A stretch of DNA of 32,085 nt from Myxococcales bacterium (GTDB lineage Bacteria > Myxococcota_A > Bradymonadia > Bradymonadales > Bradymonadaceae): contig SLPW01000486.1 in assembly GCA_007131755.1 (NCBI GenBank), positions 1-32,085 of the forward strand, in the 5' to 3' direction. A program made the position numbers and the translations under genes. The notes under the pieces are model-generated. The model worked only from the letters and a program-made list of their open reading frames with translations. It had not been told where the DNA came from and made no database searches. This document shows, piece after piece, positions 8,179-16,595 of the stretch; position 1 is the first letter of the stretch; each line of letters begins with the position of its first letter.

Positions 8179-9716
8179 GGCGGATCCCCTTGCGCGTCGT
8201 CGCTGTCATCGTCGTCGCCATAGCTGCCATCGTCGTCGTCATCGTCGTCATCATCGTCGTCGTCGCTGTCGCCGTCGCCGTCGCCGTCGATTCGACTATC
8301 GTCGTCGTATTGCTCCTGGTCGTCGTCTTCGGGGTCGGCGACGTCCAGGGCCTCGTCGTCGTCGACGGGAGCCAGCTCAACGGGCTCGGCAGGGTCATCG
8401 GCGGCGACGACGGCCCCTTCGAGTTCGTCGTCGGCGTCGTATTCCGCGGCGAGGAGTTCGTCCTTCGGTTTCTCAGGGATGTCCATGAAATGTTCGAGCG
8501 GCGCGGCCTCTACGTTCAGGGGCATGCCCTCGACGGGGGCCGCGAGGCCGCTGACGATGACGCGCTCGCCATCTTCGAGGCCGCCTTCGATGGCCACCGT
8601 ATCGGACTGACGCCAGGCGATGTCGACGTCGCGGATCTCCAGCTCGTCTTCGTCGGTGGCGACGAAGATCTGGTCGCCGTTTCGAATGGCCAGGCGTGGA
8701 AGTTTGATGACCGACCGGGATTCATCGCCGAAGAGGTGGACGGTGACGAAGGAGCCGAGCAGAAGGGGAGCGTCGCGAAGTACGGGAGTGTCGGGAGCGG
8801 GTTCATCGATCTCAGCGATTTCGACGATCTCTTCTTCGGAGATCGAGAATGGATCGGAGACGCTGACCAGAAGTTGAGCGGTGCGGCCGGCGGCGTCCAG
8901 ATCACCGAGCAGTCGGATGATGTGCCCGTGGTGCTCCACGGCTTCGGCTCCCGATCGATAGTGGATGAAGGCGGCAGATCCCAGGTCGCCGTCGCGTCCC
9001 GGGATGGCCAGACGGCCCAGAGCGTCGACGGGTACGGAGACTCGGACCCAGAATTCGTCGAGCGCCACCAGGGTCGCCGCCGCCGTGGAGGGAGAGACCA
9101 ACTCTCCGGGCTCGATCTCGGCCTGTTGGACAAGGGCCGTAAAGGGAGCCCGGATGCGCGTTCGCTCCAGGTCGAGACGGGCCTGGCGCAGTTTTTGGCT
9201 GGCTCGTTCAATCTCGAGCTTGGCCTGTTGTTGTTGCGGTTTGCGAAGGGCCAGGGGAGCCGGTTCTCCATCGGGATTGCCGAAGCGCTGCCACTCCTGT
9301 TCGGCCACGACCTGACGGCCCTGCTCCATCTCCAGGTCGGCCCTGGCGAGTTCGACCTCCGTCTCGGCCATCTGCAGGGCGATCTGGTAGTCGCGGGGGT
9401 CGATCTGGAGGAGTTCTTCGCCCTCCTGGACCACGCCGCCTGTGACCAGGCCGGGATGGCGTCGGGTCACCCGTCCCGAGACCTGGGGTTGGACGGTGAT
9501 TTTTCGGGCAGGGACGACGGTGCCCGAGGCCTCGATGAGGGGGCTTGCGGTGACGGTCTGGGCCTCTACGGCGGTGACGACCTGGGCGACCCGGGCGTCC
9601 TCGTCGCGATCGGTCTCCACGCCGGACATCAGCAGCAGGGTGCCGATGATGATGCCGATGGCGAGCACGGCGGTGGCGATGAGTCCGTTATAGAGTTTGA
9701 GCTGGGCGCTTTTCAT
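8175..9716 (-). CDS. RND efflux periplasmic adaptor (membrane fusion protein) with a poly-Asp C-terminal tail
   Basis: This 513-residue HlyD/AcrA-family adaptor has an N-terminal membrane anchor (about residues 10-32), the lipoyl-type half-motif (ASGTVVPARKITVQPQVSGR), a helical hairpin rich in Gln, Glu and Arg (about residues 110-190), the second lipoyl half (RIRAPFTALVQQAEIEPGE), and beta-barrel and membrane-proximal domains to about residue 420. From about residue 426 to the end the chain is extremely acidic: a DGDGDGD run, a run of 12 Asp, then DDDDSDD. This tail is not part of the family. Its DxDGDGD pattern recalls calcium-binding Asp loops, but it could equally be a disordered polyanion. 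The ATG at 9716 overlaps the outer-membrane factor stop (ATGA), and its own stop overlaps the pump start, giving a tightly coupled three-gene operon. Confidence 0.93.
   Translation of the reverse strand: MKSAQLKLYNGLIATAVLAIGIIIGTLLLMSGVETDRDEDARVAQVVTAVEAQTVTASPLIEASGTVVPARKITVQPQVSGRVTRRHPGLVTGGVVQEGEELLQIDPRDYQIALQMAETEVELARADLEMEQGRQVVAEQEWQRFGNPDGEPAPLALRKPQQQQAKLEIERASQKLRQARLDLERTRIRAPFTALVQQAEIEPGELVSPSTAAATLVALDEFWVRVSVPVDALGRLAIPGRDGDLGSAAFIHYRSGAEAVEHHGHIIRLLGDLDAAGRTAQLLVSVSDPFSISEEEIVEIAEIDEPAPDTPVLRDAPLLLGSFVTVHLFGDESRSVIKLPRLAIRNGDQIFVATDEDELEIRDVDIAWRQSDTVAIEGGLEDGERVIVSGLAAPVEGMPLNVEAAPLEHFMDIPEKPKDELLAAEYDADDELEGAVVAADDPAEPVELAPVDDDEALDVADPEDDDQEQYDDDSRIDGDGDGDSDDDDDDDDDDDDGSYGDDDDSDDAQGDPP
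8190..8320. repeat. GTC/GAC-rich trinucleotide repeat region inside the adaptor gene
   Basis: The top strand reads as imperfect CGTCGTCATCGTC-type triplets, roughly 8190-8275, followed by GTCGCC triplets to about 8290 and more CGTCGT to about 8312. These encode the Asp and Asp-Gly run of the adaptor on the opposite strand. The array is interrupted (GTC, ATC, GCC and CTG units mixed), but it is long enough to be prone to slippage, which would lengthen or shorten the acidic tail in steps of one residue. Confidence 0.85.
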
Positions 9717-11176
9717 CGATCTTCTTTTTCCTGCTGGTCGTCGTCGCTATCATCGCCTCGGGCGGGCCAGTCGCCACCGGCGACGCGACAAAGCTGAATG
9801 CGCTGGGACAGAAGGGCGCGGCGGCTGTCCAACTCGGCCGATTGAAGTTGTTGAATACTCTGCAGGGCTGTCAAAACGCGCAGATAATCGAGCATTCCCG
9901 CCCGGTAGTGGTCCTGGGCGAGTTCCAGAGCTTCCTCGGCGGCTTCGAGTTGGCGGCGCTGGATCTCGAGGATCTCGTAGATGGCCTGACCTCGAGCCAA
10001 TGTGTCCTCCACTTCTCGGATCGCCGTGAGCAATACCGACGAGAACTCCAACAGATGGCGTTGCATCACCGCTGCTTCCTCGTCGACGCGGCCCTGAACG
10101 CGTCCACCGTCCCACAAAGGTTGGATAATGGTACCGACCACGGAGGCGAAGAGAAAGTCCAGCAGTTCCCCGGGGCTCGTGGCCCGCAGGGCGAGCTCGG
10201 AGCCGATGATGAGGCGGGGCAGTTGTTCCTTTAATGCTGCGTCGAGGCGGTGGTTGGCGGCGGTGACGCGCATGCGTGAGGCGGCGACGTCGGGGCGGCG
10301 CTCGAGAAGGTCGGCGGGGATGAAGTCAGCGACGGGAGGTGGCTTCTCGGGAAGGCGCCGGGCAAAGGGGGCTTGTGTGAAGCCCGGAGGCTGGCCCATG
10401 AGAGTCGCCAGAGCGTGAAGCGTAAGTTCCTCGGCCAGTTCAGCGCTTCGGCGCGATTCGTGAAGCTCCTCGATCTGCTGCTCTTGCTGGACGACGTCGA
10501 TGGCGCTGGCGATGCCCTGAGCGTGGCGGACCTTGGTCAGTTCGAGGAACGTCTCGGCCACCTCGAGCTGGTCGTCCAATAGACGCAATTCGGTTCGAAT
10601 GCGGGCCAATTCGTAATATTGTTCCGCCGTCTCCGTGGCCAGGACCATCTTCAGAGCGAAGAGCTCGGCGCCCAGGGCCTCCAGATCGATCTCGTCGGCC
10701 GAAAGCTCGGAGCTGATTCGACCCCACAGATCGACCTCGTAGGCAGCGGGAGCGGAGATCTCGAAGCTCGGCTCCCAGCCATCCGGGCTTCGCTCGACCT
10801 CCGCTTCGGCCTGAAGATCGATGCTGGGGTAGCGTCGGGAGCGGTTCTGGGCCAACAGCGCCCGCGCCTCGTCGATGCGGCTACGAGCGATGCGAATGTC
10901 CAGATTGTGGGTATAGACGATCTCTAGGATCTCTCCCAACCTGGGATCGCCGAAGTCGGTGCACCAGTTGTGGTCGAACTCTTCTCCCTCTTCGACCTCG
11001 TGGTGCCAGTCTTCGGGAAGTTCGAAGGTTGGCTCCACTTCCTGGGGCTCATAAGTAGGGGTGGAGCAGGCCGCGACAGACGTGACAAATATTGCGGTGA
11101 GAAGCCATGCCAGCGGATTCGCTCGATGTCTCCATCTTTCGCAGCGGCGGGTCGTTTCGGGATACGGCGAATTCAT
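9713..11176 (-). CDS. outer-membrane efflux lipoprotein (TolC/OprM/NodT family)
   Basis: This 487-residue protein begins with a basic N-terminus, a hydrophobic segment (about residues 21-36) and a lipobox ending at C37 (VAAC), so it is an outer-membrane lipoprotein like OprM and NodT. Two outer-membrane efflux repeats follow, at about residues 90-255 and 290-470, with typical helical features (LDIRIARSRIDEARA, ERRPDVAASRMRVTAANHR, HYRAGMLDYLRVLTA). It forms the channel through which the adjacent RND pump exports substrate. It is the first gene of the minus-strand operon, and its stop overlaps the adaptor start by 4 nt. The last 15 residues are acidic (DDSDDD), a weaker version of the adaptor tail. 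No clear ribosome site precedes the ATG at 11176. Divergent from dnaE. Confidence 0.95.
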   Translation of the reverse strand: MNSPYPETTRRCERWRHRANPLAWLLTAIFVTSVAACSTPTYEPQEVEPTFELPEDWHHEVEEGEEFDHNWCTDFGDPRLGEILEIVYTHNLDIRIARSRIDEARALLAQNRSRRYPSIDLQAEAEVERSPDGWEPSFEISAPAAYEVDLWGRISSELSADEIDLEALGAELFALKMVLATETAEQYYELARIRTELRLLDDQLEVAETFLELTKVRHAQGIASAIDVVQQEQQIEELHESRRSAELAEELTLHALATLMGQPPGFTQAPFARRLPEKPPPVADFIPADLLERRPDVAASRMRVTAANHRLDAALKEQLPRLIIGSELALRATSPGELLDFLFASVVGTIIQPLWDGGRVQGRVDEEAAVMQRHLLEFSSVLLTAIREVEDTLARGQAIYEILEIQRRQLEAAEEALELAQDHYRAGMLDYLRVLTALQSIQQLQSAELDSRRALLSQRIQLCRVAGGDWPARGDDSDDDQQEKEDR

Positions 11177-11312
11177 GACTGCGCTGGCGTGGAGACGGTA
11201 AAAGCAGGGGGGCAGGTTTAGCTGCGTACCTTCGAGATGTCCAACTACTACCGCACCGGGGCCGGCTTCATCAAGAAAACTAGAGTTTACGGCGGTGGGA
11301 TCGGCGAACTAT

Positions 11313-11342
11313 CATCGCCGCGTTCGGCGATGGATAATTTTT
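11313..11342 (+). terminator. hairpin plus T-tract in the dnaE leader (terminator or attenuator-like)
   Basis: A perfect 8-bp stem (CATCGCCG 11313-11320, CGGCGATG 11325-11332) with a CGTT loop is followed after a few bases by five Ts at 11338-11342, 22 nt before the dnaE ATG. In the plus direction this has the form of an intrinsic terminator, yet no plus-strand gene lies upstream. GATAAT at 11333-11338 and TATCAT at 11310-11315 could instead be -10 elements, so the site may be promoter rather than attenuator. Confidence 0.42.
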
Positions 11343-11363
11343 ACTGTCAGCGGTTGATCATCG

Positions 11364-14300
11364 ATGAAAGACTTCGTCCACCTCCACGTACATACTCATT
11401 ACAGTCTTCTGGACGGCGCGATCCGGATCCCCGATTTGATGCAGCGGCTCGACGAGCTGGGGATGAAGGCCGTGGCCATGACCGATCACGGCAATATGTA
11501 CGGAGCGGTCAATTTTCAAAAGGCGGCCGAGAAAGCGGGGATAAAGTCCATCATCGGCTGCGAGATATACCTCAATGACGACGCCTTCGACGAGGAGGCG
11601 ATCCTGTCGGAGAATTATCACCTGACCTTATTGGCGAAGAATCTTCAGGGCTATAAAAACCTGATGTACCTCAACAGCATGGGGTGGCTTCGGGGCCACG
11701 ATCGGCGCCGGGGCGTCCCGAGTATCGACTTCGAGATCTTGAAGGACAATTGCGAGGGGATCATCTGCCTGTCCGGCGATCTGGGCGGGGAGATAAATCA
11801 GGCAATCCTGCGCGGCGATCGGGAGCAGGCAGTACAGATCGCCCGCCGATATAAAGAACTCTTCGGGCCGCAGCACTACTATCTGGAGGTGATGGACAAC
11901 GCCCTTCCGGAGCAGCAGAAGTGTAACGAGGCGTTGGTGGAATTGGGCGCGCAGTTGGATATCGAATTGGTGGCCACCAACGACTGCCACTATCTGCGCC
12001 GCGAGGACGCCCGTGCCCACGGGGTGCTGATGTCCATTCAGCTCGGAAAGACGGTGGATCTAGACAGGATCACCGATCACGGCGTCGATCAGCTCTATGT
12101 GCGCAGCGCAGAGGAGATGTGGGAGGCTTTCAGTCATCTGCCACAGGCCTGCGAGAATACGGTGAAGATCGCCGAGATGTGCGACGTGGAGATCCCCCTT
12201 GGGGAGATCTACCTTCCTCAATACGACGTGCCCCAACAGTTCGCCGCCCAACACGATATCGACGATCCCAAACAGGGGATTCACCTGTATTTCGAGCATG
12301 TGGCTCGGCAGGGATTGGAGGAGCGGTTTCGTGAGCTCGACGAATTGGGCGAAGACTACGATCGCAAGGTCTATGAGGAGAGGCTGCAAGAAGAGATCGA
12401 TATCATCTGCCAGATGGACTTTCCGGGCTATTTCCTCATCGTTTGGGATTTTATTGACTGGTCCCATCAACAGGGGATCCCCGTCGGGCCCGGACGGGGT
12501 TCGGGAGCGGGCAGCCTGGTGGCCTATTCGATGCGGATCACCGACATCGATCCCATGCCCTACGATCTCCTCTTTGAGCGCTTCTTGAATCCGGAGCGGG
12601 TGTCGATGCCGGACTTCGATATCGACTTTTGCATGAACCGCCGTGGGGAGGTGATCGACTACGTCACCGAAAAATACGGAGAGGACAATACGGGGCAGAT
12701 CATCACCTACGGTCAGATGAAGGCCCGGGCATGCATCAAAGACGTAGGAAGGGCCCTGAATTTCAGCTTCGGAGAGACCAATCGCATCGCCAAGCTGGTG
12801 CCCGACGAGTTGGGGATAAAACTCGATGAGGCCCTGGAGAAGGAAAAGCGGCTTCGCCAGTTGTGCGACGAAGACGAGCAGGTCGATGCCTTATTTGACA
12901 TCGCACTGGCGCTGGAGAATTTGAACCGCCAGGCGGGCATCCACGCCGCCGGCTTGGTGATCTCCGAAGATCCCCTGTGGGAGTACGTCCCGGTCTGCCG
13001 GGGAGCCAACGGGGAGTACGTCACCCAATACGCCAAGAATGAGGTGGAGGAGGCGGGGCTCGTCAAATTCGACTTTTTGGGCCTGAAGACCTTGACCGTC
13101 ATCGACGACGCGGTGCGTCTGGTCAATCAACAGCGGGCCGACCGTGGCGAGGAGGCCTTCGAACTCAAGGCCATTCCCCTCGACGACCCGAAGGTCTTCG
13201 AACTCATCAGCGCCGGCGACACCACCGGGGTCTTCCAGCTCGAATCGTCGGGATTCCAGGAGCTGTTGAAGAAGCTCAAGCCCTCGACCTTCGAGGATAT
13301 CGTGGCCGCCGTCGCCCTGTATCGACCCGGCCCCCTGGGGAGTGGCATGGTGGACGATTTCATCGACCGCAAGCACGGCCGAAAGGAGGTGGAATATCCC
13401 CATCCCTGGTTGGAGGAGGTTCTGGAACCCACCTACGGAGTCATGGTCTATCAGGAACAGGTCATGAAGACCGCCCAGATCATGGCCGGGTATACCCTGG
13501 GGGGCGCCGATCTTCTGCGACGGGCGATGGGCAAGAAGAAGAAGTCCGTCATGGACCAGCAAAAGAAGATCTTCGTCGACGGCGCCGTCGACAAGGGGGT
13601 CGATGAGGGTACGGCCAAAGAGGTCTTCGATTTGATGGCCTATTTTGCGGGCTACGGCTTCAATAAATCCCACTCCGCGGCCTATGGGCTCATCACCTAT
13701 CAGACGGGATATTTGAAGGCCCACTTTCCGGTGGAGTTCATGGCGGCGCTGATGACGAGCGACCGGGACAATACGGACAAGATCGTCCGCTTCATCAACG
13801 AAGCCAAGCAGATGGGCATCGAGGTGTTGCCGCCGGACGTCAACGAATCCCTTCTGGACTTCAGCGTCGTCGACGAAAAGATCCGCTTCGGTCTGGCCGC
13901 CATCAAGGGCGTCGGCGCCGGGGTGATCGAGGTGATCCTCGAGGAGCGCCGGAAGGGAGGTCCCTTCGAAAGTATTTTCGATTTTTGCGGGCGAGTAGAT
14001 CTGGATCGCATAAATAAGCGGGCCATCGAGGCCATGGTCAAGTCCGGAGCCTTCGACTCCATCGGCCCCCAAATGCAGGAGCAGCACGTGGCGGCGATCT
14101 GTGAGGCCCGGGCCTCTCTATTCGAAGCCATCGAGGCCGCCGTCGAACGGGGTCAGCGCGCACAGCATGACGCCGCCGTAGGGCAGTCGAGTCTATTCGG
14201 CATGATGAGCCAGGAAGCCCGCGAGGTCGTGCTCGATGACACCTATCCCGAGGCCAGGCCCTGGCCGGAGCGCACCCTTCTCGGGTTTGAGAAGGAATTG

Positions 14301-14933
14301 CTGGGCTTTTACGTCACCGGCCATCCCCTTGACCGCTTCGAAAGCGAGCTCGGCATGTATGGGGTCACCGATACCAATGAGCTGTCCAAGGGGAGCGGCC
14401 TCGGTCAGTACGAGACGGTGGTGGCCGCCGGTGTGGTCAGCGCCATGCGAGAGATCAGCCTGAAGAGTGGCAACGGGCGCATGGCTTTCGTCACCCTGGA
14501 GGACAAGACCGGAGAGGTGGAGATCATCGTCTTCAGCTCGGCTTTCGAGGAGTACGAAGAGGTGCTCAAGAGCGGCGATCCACTCCTTGTGCGGGGGATG
14601 GTACAGGAGGAGGGACCTCCGGAGAATAAGACGCGGCGTATCAAATGTGACGAAGTCACCACCTTGATGGCCCAGCGAGAAGAGAAGATAAGTCGGGTGG
14701 AGATCGAGGTCGAGGCCGACGAGGTGGAAGACAGCCAGTTGAGCAGTCTACGAAAGGTGTTGCAGAGCTTTCCCGGAGATTGTCATACGGAGCTGGTATT
14801 TCGAGTCAAGAATGAACAGGGGAGCGGGCGGGCCGTGGTGCGCCTGCCCGAGGACTACTCGGCCTATCCGGGAGACGAGTTGCTGACCTCCATCGAGCGG
14901 ATCTTTGGGCGCGATGCGGTTCGGCTGAGGTAG
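11364..14933 (+). CDS. dnaE: DNA polymerase III alpha subunit (replicative polymerase)
   Basis: At 1189 residues this is the usual DnaE length and order. An N-terminal PHP domain (about residues 1-270) keeps the metal-type motifs HLHVHTHYS and MTDHGN. The polymerase palm carries PGRGSGAGSLVAY near residue 375 and the catalytic pair D419/D421 in PDFDIDF. The third Asp is D570 in GLVKFDFLGLKTL. A helix-hairpin-helix region follows, then a clamp-binding-type motif QSSLF at 941-945, and an OB domain at about 1016-1085. It synthesises the chromosome as part of the holoenzyme. The PHP motifs are closer to the metal-binding consensus than in E. coli, where they are degenerate. The ATG at 11364 has no recognisable Shine-Dalgarno sequence but is the only start consistent with the conserved N-terminus. 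Confidence 0.98.
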   Translation: MKDFVHLHVHTHYSLLDGAIRIPDLMQRLDELGMKAVAMTDHGNMYGAVNFQKAAEKAGIKSIIGCEIYLNDDAFDEEAILSENYHLTLLAKNLQGYKNLMYLNSMGWLRGHDRRRGVPSIDFEILKDNCEGIICLSGDLGGEINQAILRGDREQAVQIARRYKELFGPQHYYLEVMDNALPEQQKCNEALVELGAQLDIELVATNDCHYLRREDARAHGVLMSIQLGKTVDLDRITDHGVDQLYVRSAEEMWEAFSHLPQACENTVKIAEMCDVEIPLGEIYLPQYDVPQQFAAQHDIDDPKQGIHLYFEHVARQGLEERFRELDELGEDYDRKVYEERLQEEIDIICQMDFPGYFLIVWDFIDWSHQQGIPVGPGRGSGAGSLVAYSMRITDIDPMPYDLLFERFLNPERVSMPDFDIDFCMNRRGEVIDYVTEKYGEDNTGQIITYGQMKARACIKDVGRALNFSFGETNRIAKLVPDELGIKLDEALEKEKRLRQLCDEDEQVDALFDIALALENLNRQAGIHAAGLVISEDPLWEYVPVCRGANGEYVTQYAKNEVEEAGLVKFDFLGLKTLTVIDDAVRLVNQQRADRGEEAFELKAIPLDDPKVFELISAGDTTGVFQLESSGFQELLKKLKPSTFEDIVAAVALYRPGPLGSGMVDDFIDRKHGRKEVEYPHPWLEEVLEPTYGVMVYQEQVMKTAQIMAGYTLGGADLLRRAMGKKKKSVMDQQKKIFVDGAVDKGVDEGTAKEVFDLMAYFAGYGFNKSHSAAYGLITYQTGYLKAHFPVEFMAALMTSDRDNTDKIVRFINEAKQMGIEVLPPDVNESLLDFSVVDEKIRFGLAAIKGVGAGVIEVILEERRKGGPFESIFDFCGRVDLDRINKRAIEAMVKSGAFDSIGPQMQEQHVAAICEARASLFEAIEAAVERGQRAQHDAAVGQSSLFGMMSQEAREVVLDDTYPEARPWPERTLLGFEKELLGFYVTGHPLDRFESELGMYGVTDTNELSKGSGLGQYETVVAAGVVSAMREISLKSGNGRMAFVTLEDKTGEVEIIVFSSAFEEYEEVLKSGDPLLVRGMVQEEGPPENKTRRIKCDEVTTLMAQREEKISRVEIEVEADEVEDSQLSSLRKVLQSFPGDCHTELVFRVKNEQGSGRAVVRLPEDYSAYPGDELLTSIERIFGRDAVRLR

Positions 14934-14988
14934 GTGGGAGGTGTGCGACGGGCCCCCTCCGCCTCACAGTCGTTCGGCACCTCCCCAC
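14934..14988 (+). terminator. stem-loop directly after dnaE
   Basis: GTGGGAGGTG (14934-14943) pairs with CACCTCCCCAC (14978-14988) with one bulged C. A short GAC/GTC pair continues the stem. It starts at the last base region of the dnaE stop. There is no T-tract, so it may protect the 3' end or act with a factor rather than as a classic intrinsic terminator. Confidence 0.35.
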
Positions 14989-15239
14989 TGCGCACAGCTT
15001 GTGGACAGGAACATCGTGGCTCTACCAACGGCAAATGCCTTAGGACGTAAAGCACTTCTGGTGGATCAACGCTCGAATCCTTCCCCGTGAGGTGTACCGA
15101 CAAGGGCGATCTTGACAATTTATTACGCAAAGGATCGCCCCCAACTTTCGACAACAAAATAGTGGGGCGGCACCGGGGACTTTATCGCGAAGAGCGGTGG
15201 TTTTCGGGAATCTGATCGTATGGCGAGGATGGTCACCGG

Positions 15240-15278
15240 TTGACGACCCTCGAATCGTGCATTATACGTTTGTTCAGT
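15240..15278 (+). promoter_or_regulatory. recA SOS promoter with overlapping LexA box
   Basis: TTGACG at 15240-15245 and TATACG at 15263-15268 are separated by exactly 17 nt, a good sigma-70-type promoter. Bases 15262-15278 match the LexA box reported for Myxococcus xanthus (CTRHAMRYBYGTTCAGS, recalled from the literature) at 15 of 17 positions, with GTTCAG at 15272-15277. The box covers the -10 element, so bound LexA would block polymerase and DNA damage would derepress recA. Confidence 0.65.
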
Positions 15279-15334
15279 AGTCGCCGCTGGTATTGGTTTA
15301 TTGGGAAGTGCGATCTGAACTGCACACAAGCTAC

Positions 15335-15357
15335 GCCCGGTCGCCGAGTTGCCGGGC
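15335..15357 (+). other. hairpin in the recA 5' leader
   Basis: GCCCGG (15335-15340) and CCGGGC (15352-15357) form a 6-bp stem with an 11-nt loop, 14 nt before the ribosome site. It might stabilise or modulate the leader. No function is shown. Confidence 0.3.
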
Positions 15358-15378
15358 CACAACGACAAAGGGGAAGCG

Positions 15379-16431
15379 ATGGGAAAGAAGAATCTGCAGA
15401 ATAAGGAAAAAGCTCTCGACATGACCGTCAAGGCCATCGAGAAACAATTTGGAAAGGGTGCGATCATGCGCCTGGGAGAGGATGATTCGCTGATCGAGGT
15501 CACCGATCCCATTCCGTCCGGTTCGATTGCTCTGGATATAGCCCTGGGGATCGGAGGCTATCCGCGAGGCCGAATCGTCGAGATCTACGGTCCAGAATCG
15601 TCGGGAAAGACGACGCTGGCCCTGCATGCGCTGGCCAACGCCCAGAAGGCGGGAGGAGTGGTGGCGTTCGTCGATGCCGAACACGCCCTTGACGTCAGTT
15701 ACGCCCGGAATCTGGGAGTCAATATCGATGAGCTCCTCATCAGCCAGCCCGATACGGGAGAGCAGGCCCTGGAGATTGTGGACATGTTGGTGCGGTCGAA
15801 CGCCATTGATCTGCTGGTGGTGGATTCGGTGGCAGCCTTGACGCCACGGGCCGAGATCGAAGGTGAGATGGGTGATTCCCACATGGGATTGCAGGCCCGG
15901 TTGATGAGCCAGGCCCTGCGCAAATTGACGGGAACGATCAGCAAGTCCGACACCTGCGTGATCTTCATCAATCAGATTCGGATGAAGATCGGAGTGATGT
16001 TCGGAAATCCGGAGACCACCTCCGGAGGAAGAGCGTTGAAGTTCTACAGCTCCGTACGTCTGGACATCCGGCGCATCGGTGCCATCAAGGACGGTTCGGA
16101 CATCAACGGAAACCGCACCCGTGTCAAGGTGGTCAAGAACAAGGTGGCGCCCCCCTTTAAGCAGGCGGAGTTCGACATCATGTATGGAGAGGGGATCAGC
16201 CTGCAGAGCGATCTGGTGGAGTTGGGTTCGGAGTTGGGGATCGTAGACAAGGCCGGCTCCTGGTACAGCTATGGCGACGATATACGCCTGGGACAGGGAC
16301 GGCAGAACGCCAAGGATTTTCTGAAGGACAATCCGGAGATCCAGAGCGAGATCGAGGCCAAGATTCGCGAGCACTACGGGCTGAAGGTGGCGGCAAAGGC
16401 AGAACAGAAGGAGGAGCAGGCGGCGGATTGA
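15379..16431 (+). CDS. recA: recombinase RecA
   Basis: The 350-residue protein matches RecA throughout. The Walker A motif is GPESSGKTT at residues 71-79. [12 protein letters not shown] forms Walker B, and the L2-type segment ([19 protein letters not shown]) and [18 protein letters not shown] follow. The C-terminus is short and charged. RecA binds single-stranded DNA, catalyses strand exchange and triggers LexA self-cleavage in the SOS response. The start at ATG 15379 is chosen because GGGGAAG (15370-15376) lies just upstream and [11 protein letters not shown] is a normal RecA N-terminus; an upstream ATG at 15349 lacks both. A LexA-type box and promoter lie about 100 nt upstream. Confidence 0.99.
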   Translation: MGKKNLQNKEKALDMTVKAIEKQFGKGAIMRLGEDDSLIEVTDPIPSGSIALDIALGIGGYPRGRIVEIYGPESSGKTTLALHALANAQKAGGVVAFVDAEHALDVSYARNLGVNIDELLISQPDTGEQALEIVDMLVRSNAIDLLVVDSVAALTPRAEIEGEMGDSHMGLQARLMSQALRKLTGTISKSDTCVIFINQIRMKIGVMFGNPETTSGGRALKFYSSVRLDIRRIGAIKDGSDINGNRTRVKVVKNKVAPPFKQAEFDIMYGEGISLQSDLVELGSELGIVDKAGSWYSYGDDIRLGQGRQNAKDFLKDNPEIQSEIEAKIREHYGLKVAAKAEQKEEQAAD

Positions 16432-16595
16432 GGGGGCGTGCAGTGGGTTGAGTTTGTGGGGCGGCCATGCGACAATCTGGCGAGTTGACTTGCGTTTTGT
16501 AACATTAGGCGCAGTGCGGCGCGCCGTGACCGGAGAGGTCGGGGGATCCGGAGGAGGCCGCCGACCGCATCTCCACCACAGACCGGGACTCGCCG

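Larger units (their letters stand above)
14934..15378. other. 445-nt intergenic region between dnaE and recA
   Basis: No convincing gene is seen on either strand. The region holds, in order: a stem-loop after dnaE (14934-14988); an 8-bp inverted repeat GGGCGATC / GATCGCCC (15104-15111, 15133-15140) whose AT-rich centre begins with TTGACA; the recA SOS promoter (15240-15278); a CTGAAC half-site (15315-15320); and a small hairpin in the recA leader (15335-15357). The length and density of signals suggest recA is transcribed independently of dnaE. Confidence 0.7.

Noticed and set aside
11237-11578. Open frame starting in the dnaE leader
   Set aside because: It runs into dnaE in another frame, lacks a ribosome site and encodes no recognisable protein.
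14991-15020. DnaA-box-like TTGTGGACA after dnaE
   Set aside because: Only a partial match to the DnaA box, and a single occurrence; no cluster or AT-rich unwinding region.
16476-16495. Sigma-54-like TGGC...TTGC pair upstream of the pilus ATPase gene
   Set aside because: The GG-to-GC spacing is 11 nt rather than the required 10, so it is not a convincing site.
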